Positions 1 to 8,600 of a DNA stretch of 14,099 bases are shown piece after piece (positions within the stretch are counted from its first letter, which is position 1; the number at the start of each line of letters is the position of its first letter). A model generated the notes under the pieces. The model worked only from the letters and a program-made list of their open reading frames with translations. It did no database searches and was not told the origin of the DNA. Source of the stretch: an uncultured Chlorobiaceae bacterium (GTDB lineage: Bacteria > Bacteroidota > Chlorobiia > Chlorobiales > Chlorobiaceae); contig CAIVCU010000233.1 of the NCBI GenBank assembly GCA_903904495.1, positions 1 to 14,099 on the forward strand. The letters are read 5' to 3'. The position numbers were made by a program, and so were the translations under genes.

Positions 1-1839
1 CCGCCGGAAACCGATTTTGAACGCGGGGTCCGCCGGTTCGGGTATATGCTTATGGAGATTACCCTGCTTCTTATGATCATTATTTTTGCCACCAATGTTT
101 TTCTCCACAAACCGGTTCTTGACTCCTTCCTTTTTTCTCTCGCTTTAGCTGTAGGTCTTACACCGCAGTTACTCCCAGCAATCATTACGGTCAATCTGGC
201 TTCCGGTGCCCGTAATATGGCTGCCCAGCAGGTCATCGTCAAGCGCCTCTCCTCAATCGAAAACTTTGGCAGCATGAACATCCTCTGTTCAGACAAAACC
301 GGCACTATTACAGAGGGAAAAGTAAAATTGAATGCAGCCTTATCAGTTTCAGGAGAGCCATCGGACAAAGTATTGGAGTATGCTTGGCTTAATGCGTCAC
401 TGCAAAAGGGATTCCGCAACCCGATTGATGCTTCGATTGTCAGCAGCCGCCCTGATGCTCACAACTCTTTTGTGGTACAAAGCGAAGTCCCGTATGATTT
501 TATCAGAAAACGTCTGACGGTGCAGATCCAAAACGGATCTGAAAATATTGTGATCACCAAAGGCGCCCTTACGCAGGTCATTGAGGTTTGCACGCTCGCA
601 GAAACTGAAGAAGGAAAGTCGGTCGCTCTGGATGAAAAACGGTCTGAGATAATGGATCGCTATACGAAGCTCAGCAAAGAGGGGTACCGAACGCTCGGTG
701 TTGCCTATAAAGCCGGAAAGAGTGAGAAGAACTTTTCCCGGCTGGATGAAAAAGAGATGATATTTCTGGGATTTGTCACTTTTTTTGATCCACCTAAACC
801 ACATGTTCAGGATACTATCAAGGAGCTGAAAAGACTTGGGGTGGAGCTGAAAATTATTACCGGTGATAATGCTCTGGTTGCTGAAAGTCTTGGCCGACAG
901 ATTGGCATCGGGAAACCTGTTATTCTTACCGGTTCCGGGATGCGGAGGATGAATGATGCCGCTTTGCTCCGGAAGTCTATGCACACTGATATTTTTGCTG
1001 AAGTGGAACCTAACCAGAAAGAACGAATCATTATCGCGCTTAAAAAAGGAGGAAATGTCGTCGGGTTTATGGGTGACGGGATTAACGATGCATCAGCTCT
1101 TCATGATGCTGATGTAGGTATTTCAGTGGATACAGCGGTTGATGTAGCCAAAGAAGCTGCAGATATTGTTCTGCTGAATAAAGACCTGAAAGTTCTAGTG
1201 CAGGGTATTATTGAGGGAAGAAAAACTTTTGCCAATACCATGAAGTATGTTTTTATGGCGACAAGCGCCAATTTCGGCAATATGTTCAGTATGGCTGGCG
1301 CATCTCTCTTTCTCCCTTTCCTGCCCCTGCTTCCAAAGCAGATACTGCTCACCAACCTGCTGACCGATTTTCCTGAAATGACCATTGCGAGTGATCGGGT
1401 CGATGCCATAAACATTGAACAGCCGCATCGATGGAATATTCGATTTATCCAGCGTTATATGATCACTTTCGGAGCTCTCAGCTCGGTGTTTGACTTTGTA
1501 ACGTTTGGTGTACTGCTTCTCATCCTGCAGTCAAAAGAAAACCTCTTTCAAACTGGTTGGTTTATGGAATCGGTTATTTCAGCATCGCTTATTGTTCTGG
1601 TGATTCGAACCCGCCTGCCCTTTTTCAAAAGTCTTCCCGGCAGGTACCTGACCATAGCAACTATGCTGGTGGTTTTACTCGTCCTCGCAATACCTGTTTC
1701 TCCGTTGGCTCCAATATTCGGATTTACAAGGTTGCCTGTCGCATTCTATGTCTGGATGCTGTTGATTGTCGGCGTTTACATTATCTCGGCAGAGATGACA
1801 AAGCGTTGGTTTTACCGCCGACTCATCAATAAAGTATGA
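1..1839 (+). CDS. mgtA: Magnesium-type P-type ATPase (MgtA/MgtB-like), 5' truncated by window edge
   Basis: The frame is open from base 1, so this is the C-terminal 612 residues of a protein that is usually about 850-900 long; the N-terminal domain, M1-M2 and actuator domain lie outside the window. Counting from base 1, the M4 motif LTPQLLP is at residues 53-59, the phosphorylation motif DKTGT has its aspartate at residue 98, and the hinge motif MGDGINDA begins at residue 357. The C-terminal 200 residues are largely hydrophobic and fit the last membrane helices M5-M10. P3-type magnesium ATPases move Mg2+ into the cytoplasm using ATP. The stretch after M4 and around DKTGT resembles MgtA closely. 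The usual family motif is LTPEMLP; glutamine replaces glutamate here, and I believe that occurs in one branch of the family. The gene ends 41 bases before ackA on the same strand, so co-transcription is plausible. Substrate is inferred from family resemblance only. Confidence 0.88.
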   Translation, partial: PPETDFERGVRRFGYMLMEITLLLMIIIFATNVFLHKPVLDSFLFSLALAVGLTPQLLPAIITVNLASGARNMAAQQVIVKRLSSIENFGSMNILCSDKTGTITEGKVKLNAALSVSGEPSDKVLEYAWLNASLQKGFRNPIDASIVSSRPDAHNSFVVQSEVPYDFIRKRLTVQIQNGSENIVITKGALTQVIEVCTLAETEEGKSVALDEKRSEIMDRYTKLSKEGYRTLGVAYKAGKSEKNFSRLDEKEMIFLGFVTFFDPPKPHVQDTIKELKRLGVELKIITGDNALVAESLGRQIGIGKPVILTGSGMRRMNDAALLRKSMHTDIFAEVEPNQKERIIIALKKGGNVVGFMGDGINDASALHDADVGISVDTAVDVAKEAADIVLLNKDLKVLVQGIIEGRKTFANTMKYVFMATSANFGNMFSMAGASLFLPFLPLLPKQILLTNLLTDFPEMTIASDRVDAINIEQPHRWNIRFIQRYMITFGALSSVFDFVTFGVLLLILQSKENLFQTGWFMESVISASLIVLVIRTRLPFFKSLPGRYLTIATMLVVLLVLAIPVSPLAPIFGFTRLPVAFYVWMLLIVGVYIISAEMTKRWFYRRLINKV

Positions 1840-1880
1840 GCGAGGACAGCCAAAGAGAACGCAACTATGTTTAACCTTCT

Positions 1881-3086
1881 ATGCAGTTGTCAAAAAAAAT
1901 TATAGCCTTAAACACAGGTTCGTCAAGCATAAAGTTCGCATGGTATGAGATCGGTGAAACTGAACGCCTTATTTTTTCAGGTTCATTGACAAAAATCGGT
2001 GACCGGAATGGCATGTTTTCAGTCCAGGACGATCAAGGGATCTCTCTCTCAAGTGAGAGTGTCGCAGCACAGAATCATGATGCTGCATGCGATTATGTCT
2101 TTTCGTGGATCATGTCACAGAGTGAAGGAAGTAAACCCGATGCGGTTGGTCATCGCATCGTCCATGGCGGCCCTCTCTATTCCACACCTCAGATCGTAAC
2201 TTCAGAGCTTATAACATCGCTCGAGTCACTTAGCCCTTATGCTCCTGAGCATCTTCCTCAGGCAATAAAAGCAGTCAGACATGTAGCCAGACTATTTCCC
2301 GAAACTCTTCAGGTGACCTGCTTCGACACTTCGTTTCACTCGACCATGCCTGCGGTTGCAAAGCTCTATGCGCTGCCCGAGTCCATTCGTAAAGAAGGTG
2401 TTCAGCGTTACGGGTTTCATGGCCTTTCTTATGAGTACATCCTTATTGAGCTTAAGCGTCAACTTGGCGCTCAGGCAGTGAAGAAGCGCATCATTCTCGC
2501 CCATCTTGGTCATGGGGCCAGTATGGCTGCTGTAAAAAACGGAAAAAGCATCGAAACCACGATGGGGTTTTCTCCCGCCGGTGGACTGGTGATGAGTACT
2601 CGTTCCGGCGATCTTGATCCCGGCGTGATTTTGTTTCTTCTGCAGCAGAACAAGATGACTCCTGCGGCCATTAAAGAGATGGTGAACCGCCAGTCTGGAC
2701 TGATCGGAGTTTCCGGGAGCACGGACGATATGCGTGACCTGCTCAAGGTGAAAGAGGTTGACGATTCGGCGAAACAGGCTATTGAGCTTTTTTGTTATCA
2801 GGCACGTAAATATATCGGGACTCTGTCCGTAGTGCTTGGAGGGCTTGACTCGCTGGTCTTTACTGGAGGAATAGGTGAACACTCCTCTGAAATCAGAAGC
2901 CGAATCTGCGCCGGCCTCGAGTTTCTTGGCATCAGGGTTGACGAGGAGAAAAACCGTATAAATTCAACAATAATATCGCCAGAGAACGGACAAGTGGATA
3001 TCCGGATTATTAAAACCAATGAGGAGTTGATGATTGCCCGCCATACCATGAGAATTCTGAAGACTTTGAACAGGTCAATGCAATGA
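1881..3086 (+). CDS. ackA: Acetate kinase
   Basis: This 401-residue protein has the normal acetate kinase length and belongs to the ASKHA fold. It interconverts acetyl phosphate plus ADP and acetate plus ATP in the cytoplasm. Visible motifs are NTGSSSIKF at residues 11-19, HRIVHGG starting at residue 91 (with R92 as the substrate-binding arginine), FDTSFH with catalytic D149, the YGFHG motif, TRSGDLDPG, and FTGGIGEHS near the C-terminus. Two motifs differ from the common form: HLGHGAS where HLGNGAS is usual, and SPAGGLVMSTR where PLEGLxMGTR is usual. This may be a separate subclade. The ATG at 1881 is chosen because an in-frame stop lies just upstream; no good Shine-Dalgarno sequence precedes it. 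The xfp gene follows after 21 bases. That adjacency supports a role in making ATP from phosphoketolase-derived acetyl phosphate. Confidence 0.95.
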   Translation: MQLSKKIIALNTGSSSIKFAWYEIGETERLIFSGSLTKIGDRNGMFSVQDDQGISLSSESVAAQNHDAACDYVFSWIMSQSEGSKPDAVGHRIVHGGPLYSTPQIVTSELITSLESLSPYAPEHLPQAIKAVRHVARLFPETLQVTCFDTSFHSTMPAVAKLYALPESIRKEGVQRYGFHGLSYEYILIELKRQLGAQAVKKRIILAHLGHGASMAAVKNGKSIETTMGFSPAGGLVMSTRSGDLDPGVILFLLQQNKMTPAAIKEMVNRQSGLIGVSGSTDDMRDLLKVKEVDDSAKQAIELFCYQARKYIGTLSVVLGGLDSLVFTGGIGEHSSEIRSRICAGLEFLGIRVDEEKNRINSTIISPENGQVDIRIIKTNEELMIARHTMRILKTLNRSMQ

Positions 3087-3107
3087 AATTTAATCTTTGA
3101 GCGCACG

Positions 3108-5507
3108 ATGATAAGAAGCAATCAACAAACAGAAAGAGAGCCACTGAAAACGCTTTCTCAAGAGGAACTCCACTCGATGAATGCCTATTGGCGAGCAGCA
3201 AACTACCTCTCCGTCGGGCAGATATACCTGATGGACAATCCGCTGCTCAAAGAAGCGCTGAAGCCTGAACATGTTAAGCCTCGCCTTCTTGGTCATTGGG
3301 GGACCACACCCGGACTCAATTTCATTTACGTGCATCTTAACCGTGCGATCCGGCAGAGGAACCTTGATGTCATTTACATTGCAGGACCGGGTCATGGCGG
3401 CCCTGCCATTGTGGCAAATGTCTGGCTGGAAGGTACCTACAGCGAATATTATCCAAATATTTCGGAAGATGAGGCCGGCATGAAAAATCTGTTCAGGCAG
3501 TTTTCATTTCCCGGAGGAATACCAAGCCATGTTGCCCCTGAAACCCCTGGTTCAATCCATGAAGGTGGAGAACTCGGTTATTCACTTTCCCACGCATTCG
3601 GGGCTGTTTTTGACAATCCCGATCTTGTTGCGGCCTGCGTTGTTGGTGACGGAGAAGCTGAAACAGGCCCGCTTGCCACATCATGGCATTCAAACAAATT
3701 TCTTAATCCCGCCCGTGACGGAGCTGTTCTGCCTATTCTGCACCTGAACGGTTATAAAATCGCCAATCCAGCTCTACTCGCCCGGTTACCGCATGATGAG
3801 CTGGAGAGTCTTATGAATGGCTACGGGTACAGAGCATATTTTGTTGAAGGTTCGGATCCTGAAACCATGCATCAAGATATGGCTGCCGCACTTGATGCAT
3901 GCCTTGATGAAATTGCCGGAATTCAACGGGAAGCAAGGGTGAACGGTCTTCCGGAAAGAGCGTGCTGGCCCATGATTATTTTGCGATCCCCAAAAGGCTG
4001 GACCGGCCCGAAAGAGGTTGACGGCAAAAAAACAGAGGATTTCTGGCGCTCACACCAGGTTCCTTTTGGCGAAGTTCGTGAAAATCCTGCTCATCTCAAA
4101 CTGCTTGAAGAGTGGATGAGAAGTTACCGCCCTGATGAGCTGTTTACTGCTTCCGGAACACTCCAGCCGGAACTCAAGGAGCTGGCGCCCAAAGGCAAGA
4201 AAAGAATGGGTGACAACCCTCATGCCAACGGCGGAGTTCTACTGAAACCTTTGCATCTGCCCGATTTCAGGGAGTATGCGGTCTCCGTTCCTTCTCCCGG
4301 CGCCGTTGAGGCTGAAGCCACAAGGGTTATGGGTATGTTTTTACGGGATGTCATGAAAATGAACGAACAGTCATCCAATTTCAGGGTATTCGGGCCTGAC
4401 GAAACTGCATCCAACAGGCTTGGATCGCTCTTTGAGGTTACCGACCGTGTCTGGATAGACAATATCATGCCTTACGACGATCACCTTTCTCCAAGTGGCC
4501 GGGTCATGGAAATACTCTCCGAGCATACCTGCCAGGGTTGGCTTGAAGGATATCTGCTTACGGGACGTCATGGATTTTTCTCCTGCTATGAGGCCTTTAT
4601 CCATATCATTGATTCGATGTTCAATCAGCATGCAAAATGGCTGAAGATAACTCATTATCAAATCCCCTGGCGCCGCCCGATAGCATCTCTGAACTATTTA
4701 TTGACCTCGCATGTCTGGCGGCAGGATCATAACGGCTTTTCCCATCAGGATCCCGGTTTTATCGATCATGTCGTCAACAAGAAAGCAGGTGTTATCCGTG
4801 TCTATCTGCCGCCTGATGCCAACACGCTGCTTTCGGTCACCGATCACTGTCTGCGTTCACGCAACTATATCAATGTTATTGTAGCCGGGAAACAACCGGA
4901 ATGGCAGTGGCTCGACATGGAGGCTGCCGTAAAACACTGCACAATCGGCATCGGAATATGGGAGTGGGCATCAAATGACACTATGGATGGTGACCCGGAT
5001 GTGGTCATGGCCTGTGCAGGGGATGTTCCAACACTTGAAACCCTCGCAGCCGTCGATATATTACGGGATAAAATTCCAGACCTCAAGATTCGTGTTGTCA
5101 ACGTCGTTGATCTCATGACTCTTCAGCCTCCTGAAGAGCATCCTCACGGCCTGAAGAACAGGGATTTTGATGATATCTTCACCACCGATAAACCGATCAT
5201 TTTTGCCTATCACGGCTATCCATGGCTTATTCACCGACTGACATACCGCAGAACTAATCATGATAATATGCATGTTCGCGGCTATAAAGAAGAGGGAACG
5301 ACGAGCACCCCTTTTGATATGGTGGTTATGAACGATCTTGACCGATTCCATCTTGTTGCTGATGTAGTGGATCGTGTTCCCCGGCTCAGACAGAGGGCTG
5401 CGTATGTAAAAAAATATGTTCAGGAGCGTCTGATAGCCCATAAAGAGTATATCCGTACCTATGGTGAGGATATGCCTGAAATACGAAACTGGAAATGGGG
5501 GCAGTAA
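3108..5507 (+). CDS. xfp: Xylulose-5-phosphate/fructose-6-phosphate phosphoketolase
   Basis: The 799-residue protein matches the usual length of the phosphoketolase family (about 790-825) and aligns by motif from end to end. It is a thiamine diphosphate enzyme that splits xylulose 5-phosphate, and often fructose 6-phosphate, with phosphate to give acetyl phosphate plus glyceraldehyde 3-phosphate or erythrose 4-phosphate. The GPGHGGP loop is at residues 93-99 with active-site H96. The ThDP/Mg2+-binding motif GDGEAETG is at residues 180-187, followed by the hallmark SWHSNKF. Other family landmarks are SPKGWTGP, the central HLPDF linker, and the C-terminal HGYPWLIHRLTYRR region. The protein is intact with no missing catalytic residue noticed. 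It follows ackA by 21 bases and precedes a sugar phosphorylase, which fits a phosphoketolase shunt. Preference between the two sugar phosphates cannot be read from sequence. Confidence 0.96.
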   Translation: MIRSNQQTEREPLKTLSQEELHSMNAYWRAANYLSVGQIYLMDNPLLKEALKPEHVKPRLLGHWGTTPGLNFIYVHLNRAIRQRNLDVIYIAGPGHGGPAIVANVWLEGTYSEYYPNISEDEAGMKNLFRQFSFPGGIPSHVAPETPGSIHEGGELGYSLSHAFGAVFDNPDLVAACVVGDGEAETGPLATSWHSNKFLNPARDGAVLPILHLNGYKIANPALLARLPHDELESLMNGYGYRAYFVEGSDPETMHQDMAAALDACLDEIAGIQREARVNGLPERACWPMIILRSPKGWTGPKEVDGKKTEDFWRSHQVPFGEVRENPAHLKLLEEWMRSYRPDELFTASGTLQPELKELAPKGKKRMGDNPHANGGVLLKPLHLPDFREYAVSVPSPGAVEAEATRVMGMFLRDVMKMNEQSSNFRVFGPDETASNRLGSLFEVTDRVWIDNIMPYDDHLSPSGRVMEILSEHTCQGWLEGYLLTGRHGFFSCYEAFIHIIDSMFNQHAKWLKITHYQIPWRRPIASLNYLLTSHVWRQDHNGFSHQDPGFIDHVVNKKAGVIRVYLPPDANTLLSVTDHCLRSRNYINVIVAGKQPEWQWLDMEAAVKHCTIGIGIWEWASNDTMDGDPDVVMACAGDVPTLETLAAVDILRDKIPDLKIRVVNVVDLMTLQPPEEHPHGLKNRDFDDIFTTDKPIIFAYHGYPWLIHRLTYRRTNHDNMHVRGYKEEGTTSTPFDMVVMNDLDRFHLVADVVDRVPRLRQRAAYVKKYVQERLIAHKEYIRTYGEDMPEIRNWKWGQ

Positions 5508-5530
5508 TAGTGTCTCGCATTGGAAACAAT

Positions 5531-5561
5531 ATAGATTCCTCACTTCGTATCGGAATGACAA
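5531..5561. repeat. Possible dispersed extragenic repeat fragment
   Basis: The segment between xfp and the small ORF contains ATTCC at 5535-5539 and its complement GGAAT at 5552-5556, in a context (GATTCCTCACTTCG then TCGGAATGACA) that resembles short palindromic repeats I recall scattered between genes in many bacterial genomes. No second copy lies in this window, so repeat status is recognition rather than demonstration. Only a 5-bp stem is certain. It could affect mRNA stability between xfp and the downstream phosphorylase. Confidence 0.3.
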
Positions 5562-5577
5562 ACGGAGAGATACGTAT

Positions 5578-5673
5578 ATGTCCATTAATTACACGAATCG
5601 GGAACAAGTGGCCAATCCGAAGCCTATTGATCGGTTTCTTCGCTTATTAACAAACACTAATGCTGCTCAATGA
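5578..5673 (+). CDS. Candidate 31-residue small protein, translationally coupled to the HAD-GH65 gene
   Basis: A short frame begins with ATG at 5578, has a strong purine-rich ribosome-binding site GGAGAGA at 5564-5570 (7-base spacing), and stops with TGA at 5671-5673. That stop overlaps the ATG of the next gene (ATGA, 4-bp overlap). The downstream phosphorylase gene has no visible ribosome-binding site of its own, so the small ORF may act mainly to deliver ribosomes to it. The peptide begins MSINYTNREQ, is polar with several basic residues (R8, K14, R18, R21), and has no membrane segment or known motif. I do not recognise it. The same frame is open further upstream to an ATG at 5461 inside xfp, but the ribosome-binding site favours 5578. 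It might be only a leader with no functional peptide. Confidence 0.45.
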   Translation: MSINYTNREQVANPKPIDRFLRLLTNTNAAQ

Positions 5674-8600
5674 ACATCGCCATCACACTCTATCCTCAGG
5701 ACTATGATGCAGTTCTGTTTGATCTTGATGGCGTACTGACCGACACCGCGAAATTACATGCCTCAGCCTGGAAAAAGCTGTTCGACAATTTTCTCGAGCA
5801 ACGTGCCACAAAAAACGGCTACCCTTTTGTTCCTTTCGATATAGACTCAGACTACCTCCTTCATGTTGATGGCAAACCGCGTTACGATGGAGCATCCGCT
5901 TTCCTCAGTTCACGCGGAATCGATCTCCCGTGGGGATCACCCGAAGACGGTCCCGATGTACAAAGCGTATGCTCGCTGGGAAATCTGAAAGACCGGTATT
6001 TCCTGTTACACCTTCAACAGGCAGGTGTTGAGCCTTATGAAACATCGATAGCCCTGGTAAGAAAACTTCGTGCACTGAACATCAAGACAGCCGTCACCAC
6101 CTCCAGTAATAATTGCCGAGAGGTGCTTGATGCTGCCGGGATATCGAAGCTGTTTGACGCTCACATGGATGGAACGGATATCAGCCGCCTTAACATCAAG
6201 GGTAAACCTTCGCCTGATAGTTTTCTTGAAACCGCAAGGCTTGTCGGAGTAGAACCGGCGCGTACCGTTGTCATAGAGGACGCGATTGCCGGGGTTGAGG
6301 CAGGACGGGCAGGTTTATTCGGCTGCGTCATTGGTATTGATCGTACCACCGGACATACGCTGGCTCTACAAGATGCCGGTGCTGATATTGTGGTGTCCGA
6401 TCTGGCTCAAGTTCGTGTGGAAGAAGAAAAATCATCTTCATCCTGGTCACTGATGTTTGATGGTTATGATCCGGCACAGGAAGGTATCCGTGAAGCCTTG
6501 TGTTCCCTTGGAAATGGCTATGTCACGATGCGCGGAGCTGGTATCGGGTCAGTGGCCGACGGTATTCACTATCCTGGTTTCTATTTTGCCGGCGGCTACA
6601 ATCGATTGTTTACCGAGATCGCCGGTCGTGTGATCGAAAATGAGGATATCGTGAATTTCCCCAACTGGCTTATGCTCAAGTTTCGTATTGACGGAGAGGA
6701 GTGGTTCGATCCAGGAAAAGCAAAAATTCTGTCATATCGTCAGAAACTTGATCTGAGGGGAGGAATATTATTGCGGAGCATCCAATTTGATGATGCCATG
6801 GGACGGCGAACGACGCTCAAAGAGCGATCTCTGGTCTCGATGAGCAACATGCATCTTGGTGCACTGGAACTGACGTTAACCGCTGAAAACTGGTCGGCTA
6901 AAGTTACAGTGCAATCGGGGATCAATGGCCGCATCATCAATGCAGGTGCAAAGCTTTATCAAAAGTTCAATAACAAGCACATTGAAACAGTCTCCACTTC
7001 CTCTGTTGGTGAAGATGGCGTATTCATGCTGGTGCGGACCAATCAGTCTAATATTCATCTCGCAGAACTGGCAAGAACGCAAGTATTCCTCAATGGAAAG
7101 TTTCTCAATGTTGAGCGCCATCATATTGAGGAGCCGGGATACATCGGTCAGGAACTTGATGTCGATCTCAAACAAGGTGAGACAGTGATTTTTGAAAAAG
7201 TATCCGCCTTCTATACATCACGTGATCTTGCCATATCCGAGTGCGGGTTTGAAGCGCACAAGTCGATTGCCCGTACCGGTCGTTTCGATACCATCCTGAG
7301 AGAACATCTGTCAGCCTGGAGCTATCTGTGGCGTCGTTTCGACATACACATCAGAACCAACCACACGTTACCGGTAAACGCCTTGATGCTGCTTCGGTTG
7401 AACATGTTTCACCTGCTGCAGGCCGTATCACCCAATTCAATCGGATCCGATACAGGGATCCCTGCACGTGGCTGGACAGGGGAAGCCTATCAGGGTCATA
7501 TATTCTGGGATGAACTCTTCATCTTCCCGTTTTTCAATTTTCGTATGCCTGAAATAACACGTTCGCTTCTGATGTATCGCTATCGGCGCCTCAATGAGGC
7601 TCGCGCTGCCGCCAGGGAGGCAGGATATAAGGGAGCGATGTTCCCGTGGCAGAGTGGAAGCGACGGTCAGGAAGAGACTCAGAAGTTCAACCTGAATCCG
7701 CGCTCGCAGCGCTGGGTGCCCGACAACTCTTATTTGCAACGCCATGTCGGCAGTGCAATCGTTCATAATGTATGGCAGTACTATCAGGTCACACATGATG
7801 TCGAGTTTCTCTATTCTTATGGAGCAGAGATGATCCTTGATATCGCCAGCTTCTGGTCGAGCATCGCTCTCTTCAATCCTGATAGAGAGCGTTACGAAAT
7901 CCATGGAGTGATGGGGCCTGATGAGTTTCATGATGCCTATCCTGATTCAGCAACACCGGGCCTCAACAACAATGCCTATACCAACATCATGGCAGTATGG
8001 GTGTTGTGCAGGGCTCTTGAGGTGCTCGATCTGCTTTCCGATGTCCGTCGTGCTGAACTCACAACCCGGCTTGCCTTATCGGCGGAGGATATCGTTCGCT
8101 GGGACGACATCAGCCGCCGGATCTATATTCCGTTTCAGGATAATGGCATCATCAGTCAGTTCGAGGGTTACGAAAATCTGCACGAAATTGACCTAGATAA
8201 CTACCAGACCCGTTACGGAAATATTCAGCGTCTCGACCTCATTCTTGAGCAGGAAAACGATTCTGCCAACCGATACAAGCTCTCCAAACAGCCAGACGTG
8301 CTGATGTTATTCTACCTCTTTTCGGCTGAAGAGATCGGCGAGTTATTTAAACGTCTGGGTTATCCATTTGAATACGAAACCATTCCACGAAACATCGCTT
8401 ACTATGTTGATCGTTCGAGTCAGGGGTCAACACTTTCCCGTGTTGTGTCCGCCTGGGTACTTGCGCGTTCTGACCGGCCGCGTGCGATACATTTTTTTGT
8501 GGAGGCACTGCAGAGCGACGTGCGCGATATTCAGCATGGAACAACAGCAGAGGGTGTCCACCTTGGAGCTATGGCCGGCACCATTGATCTAGTACAGCGA

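Noticed and set aside
397..984. 195-residue minus-strand open frame inside the P-type ATPase
   Set aside because: It is antisense to conserved ATPase sequence, with no signal, domain or ribosome-binding site.
2292..2882. 196-residue open frame on the minus strand inside ackA
   Set aside because: It lies wholly opposite a full-length acetate kinase with intact motifs, has no recognisable domain, and reads as an antisense shadow.
5061..5585. 174-residue minus-strand open frame across the end of xfp
   Set aside because: It mostly lies opposite the conserved C-terminus of phosphoketolase, and its product shows no known motif.
7437..7931. 164-residue minus-strand open frame inside the GH65 domain
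   Set aside because: It is antisense to the catalytic GH65 motifs; no independent evidence of coding.
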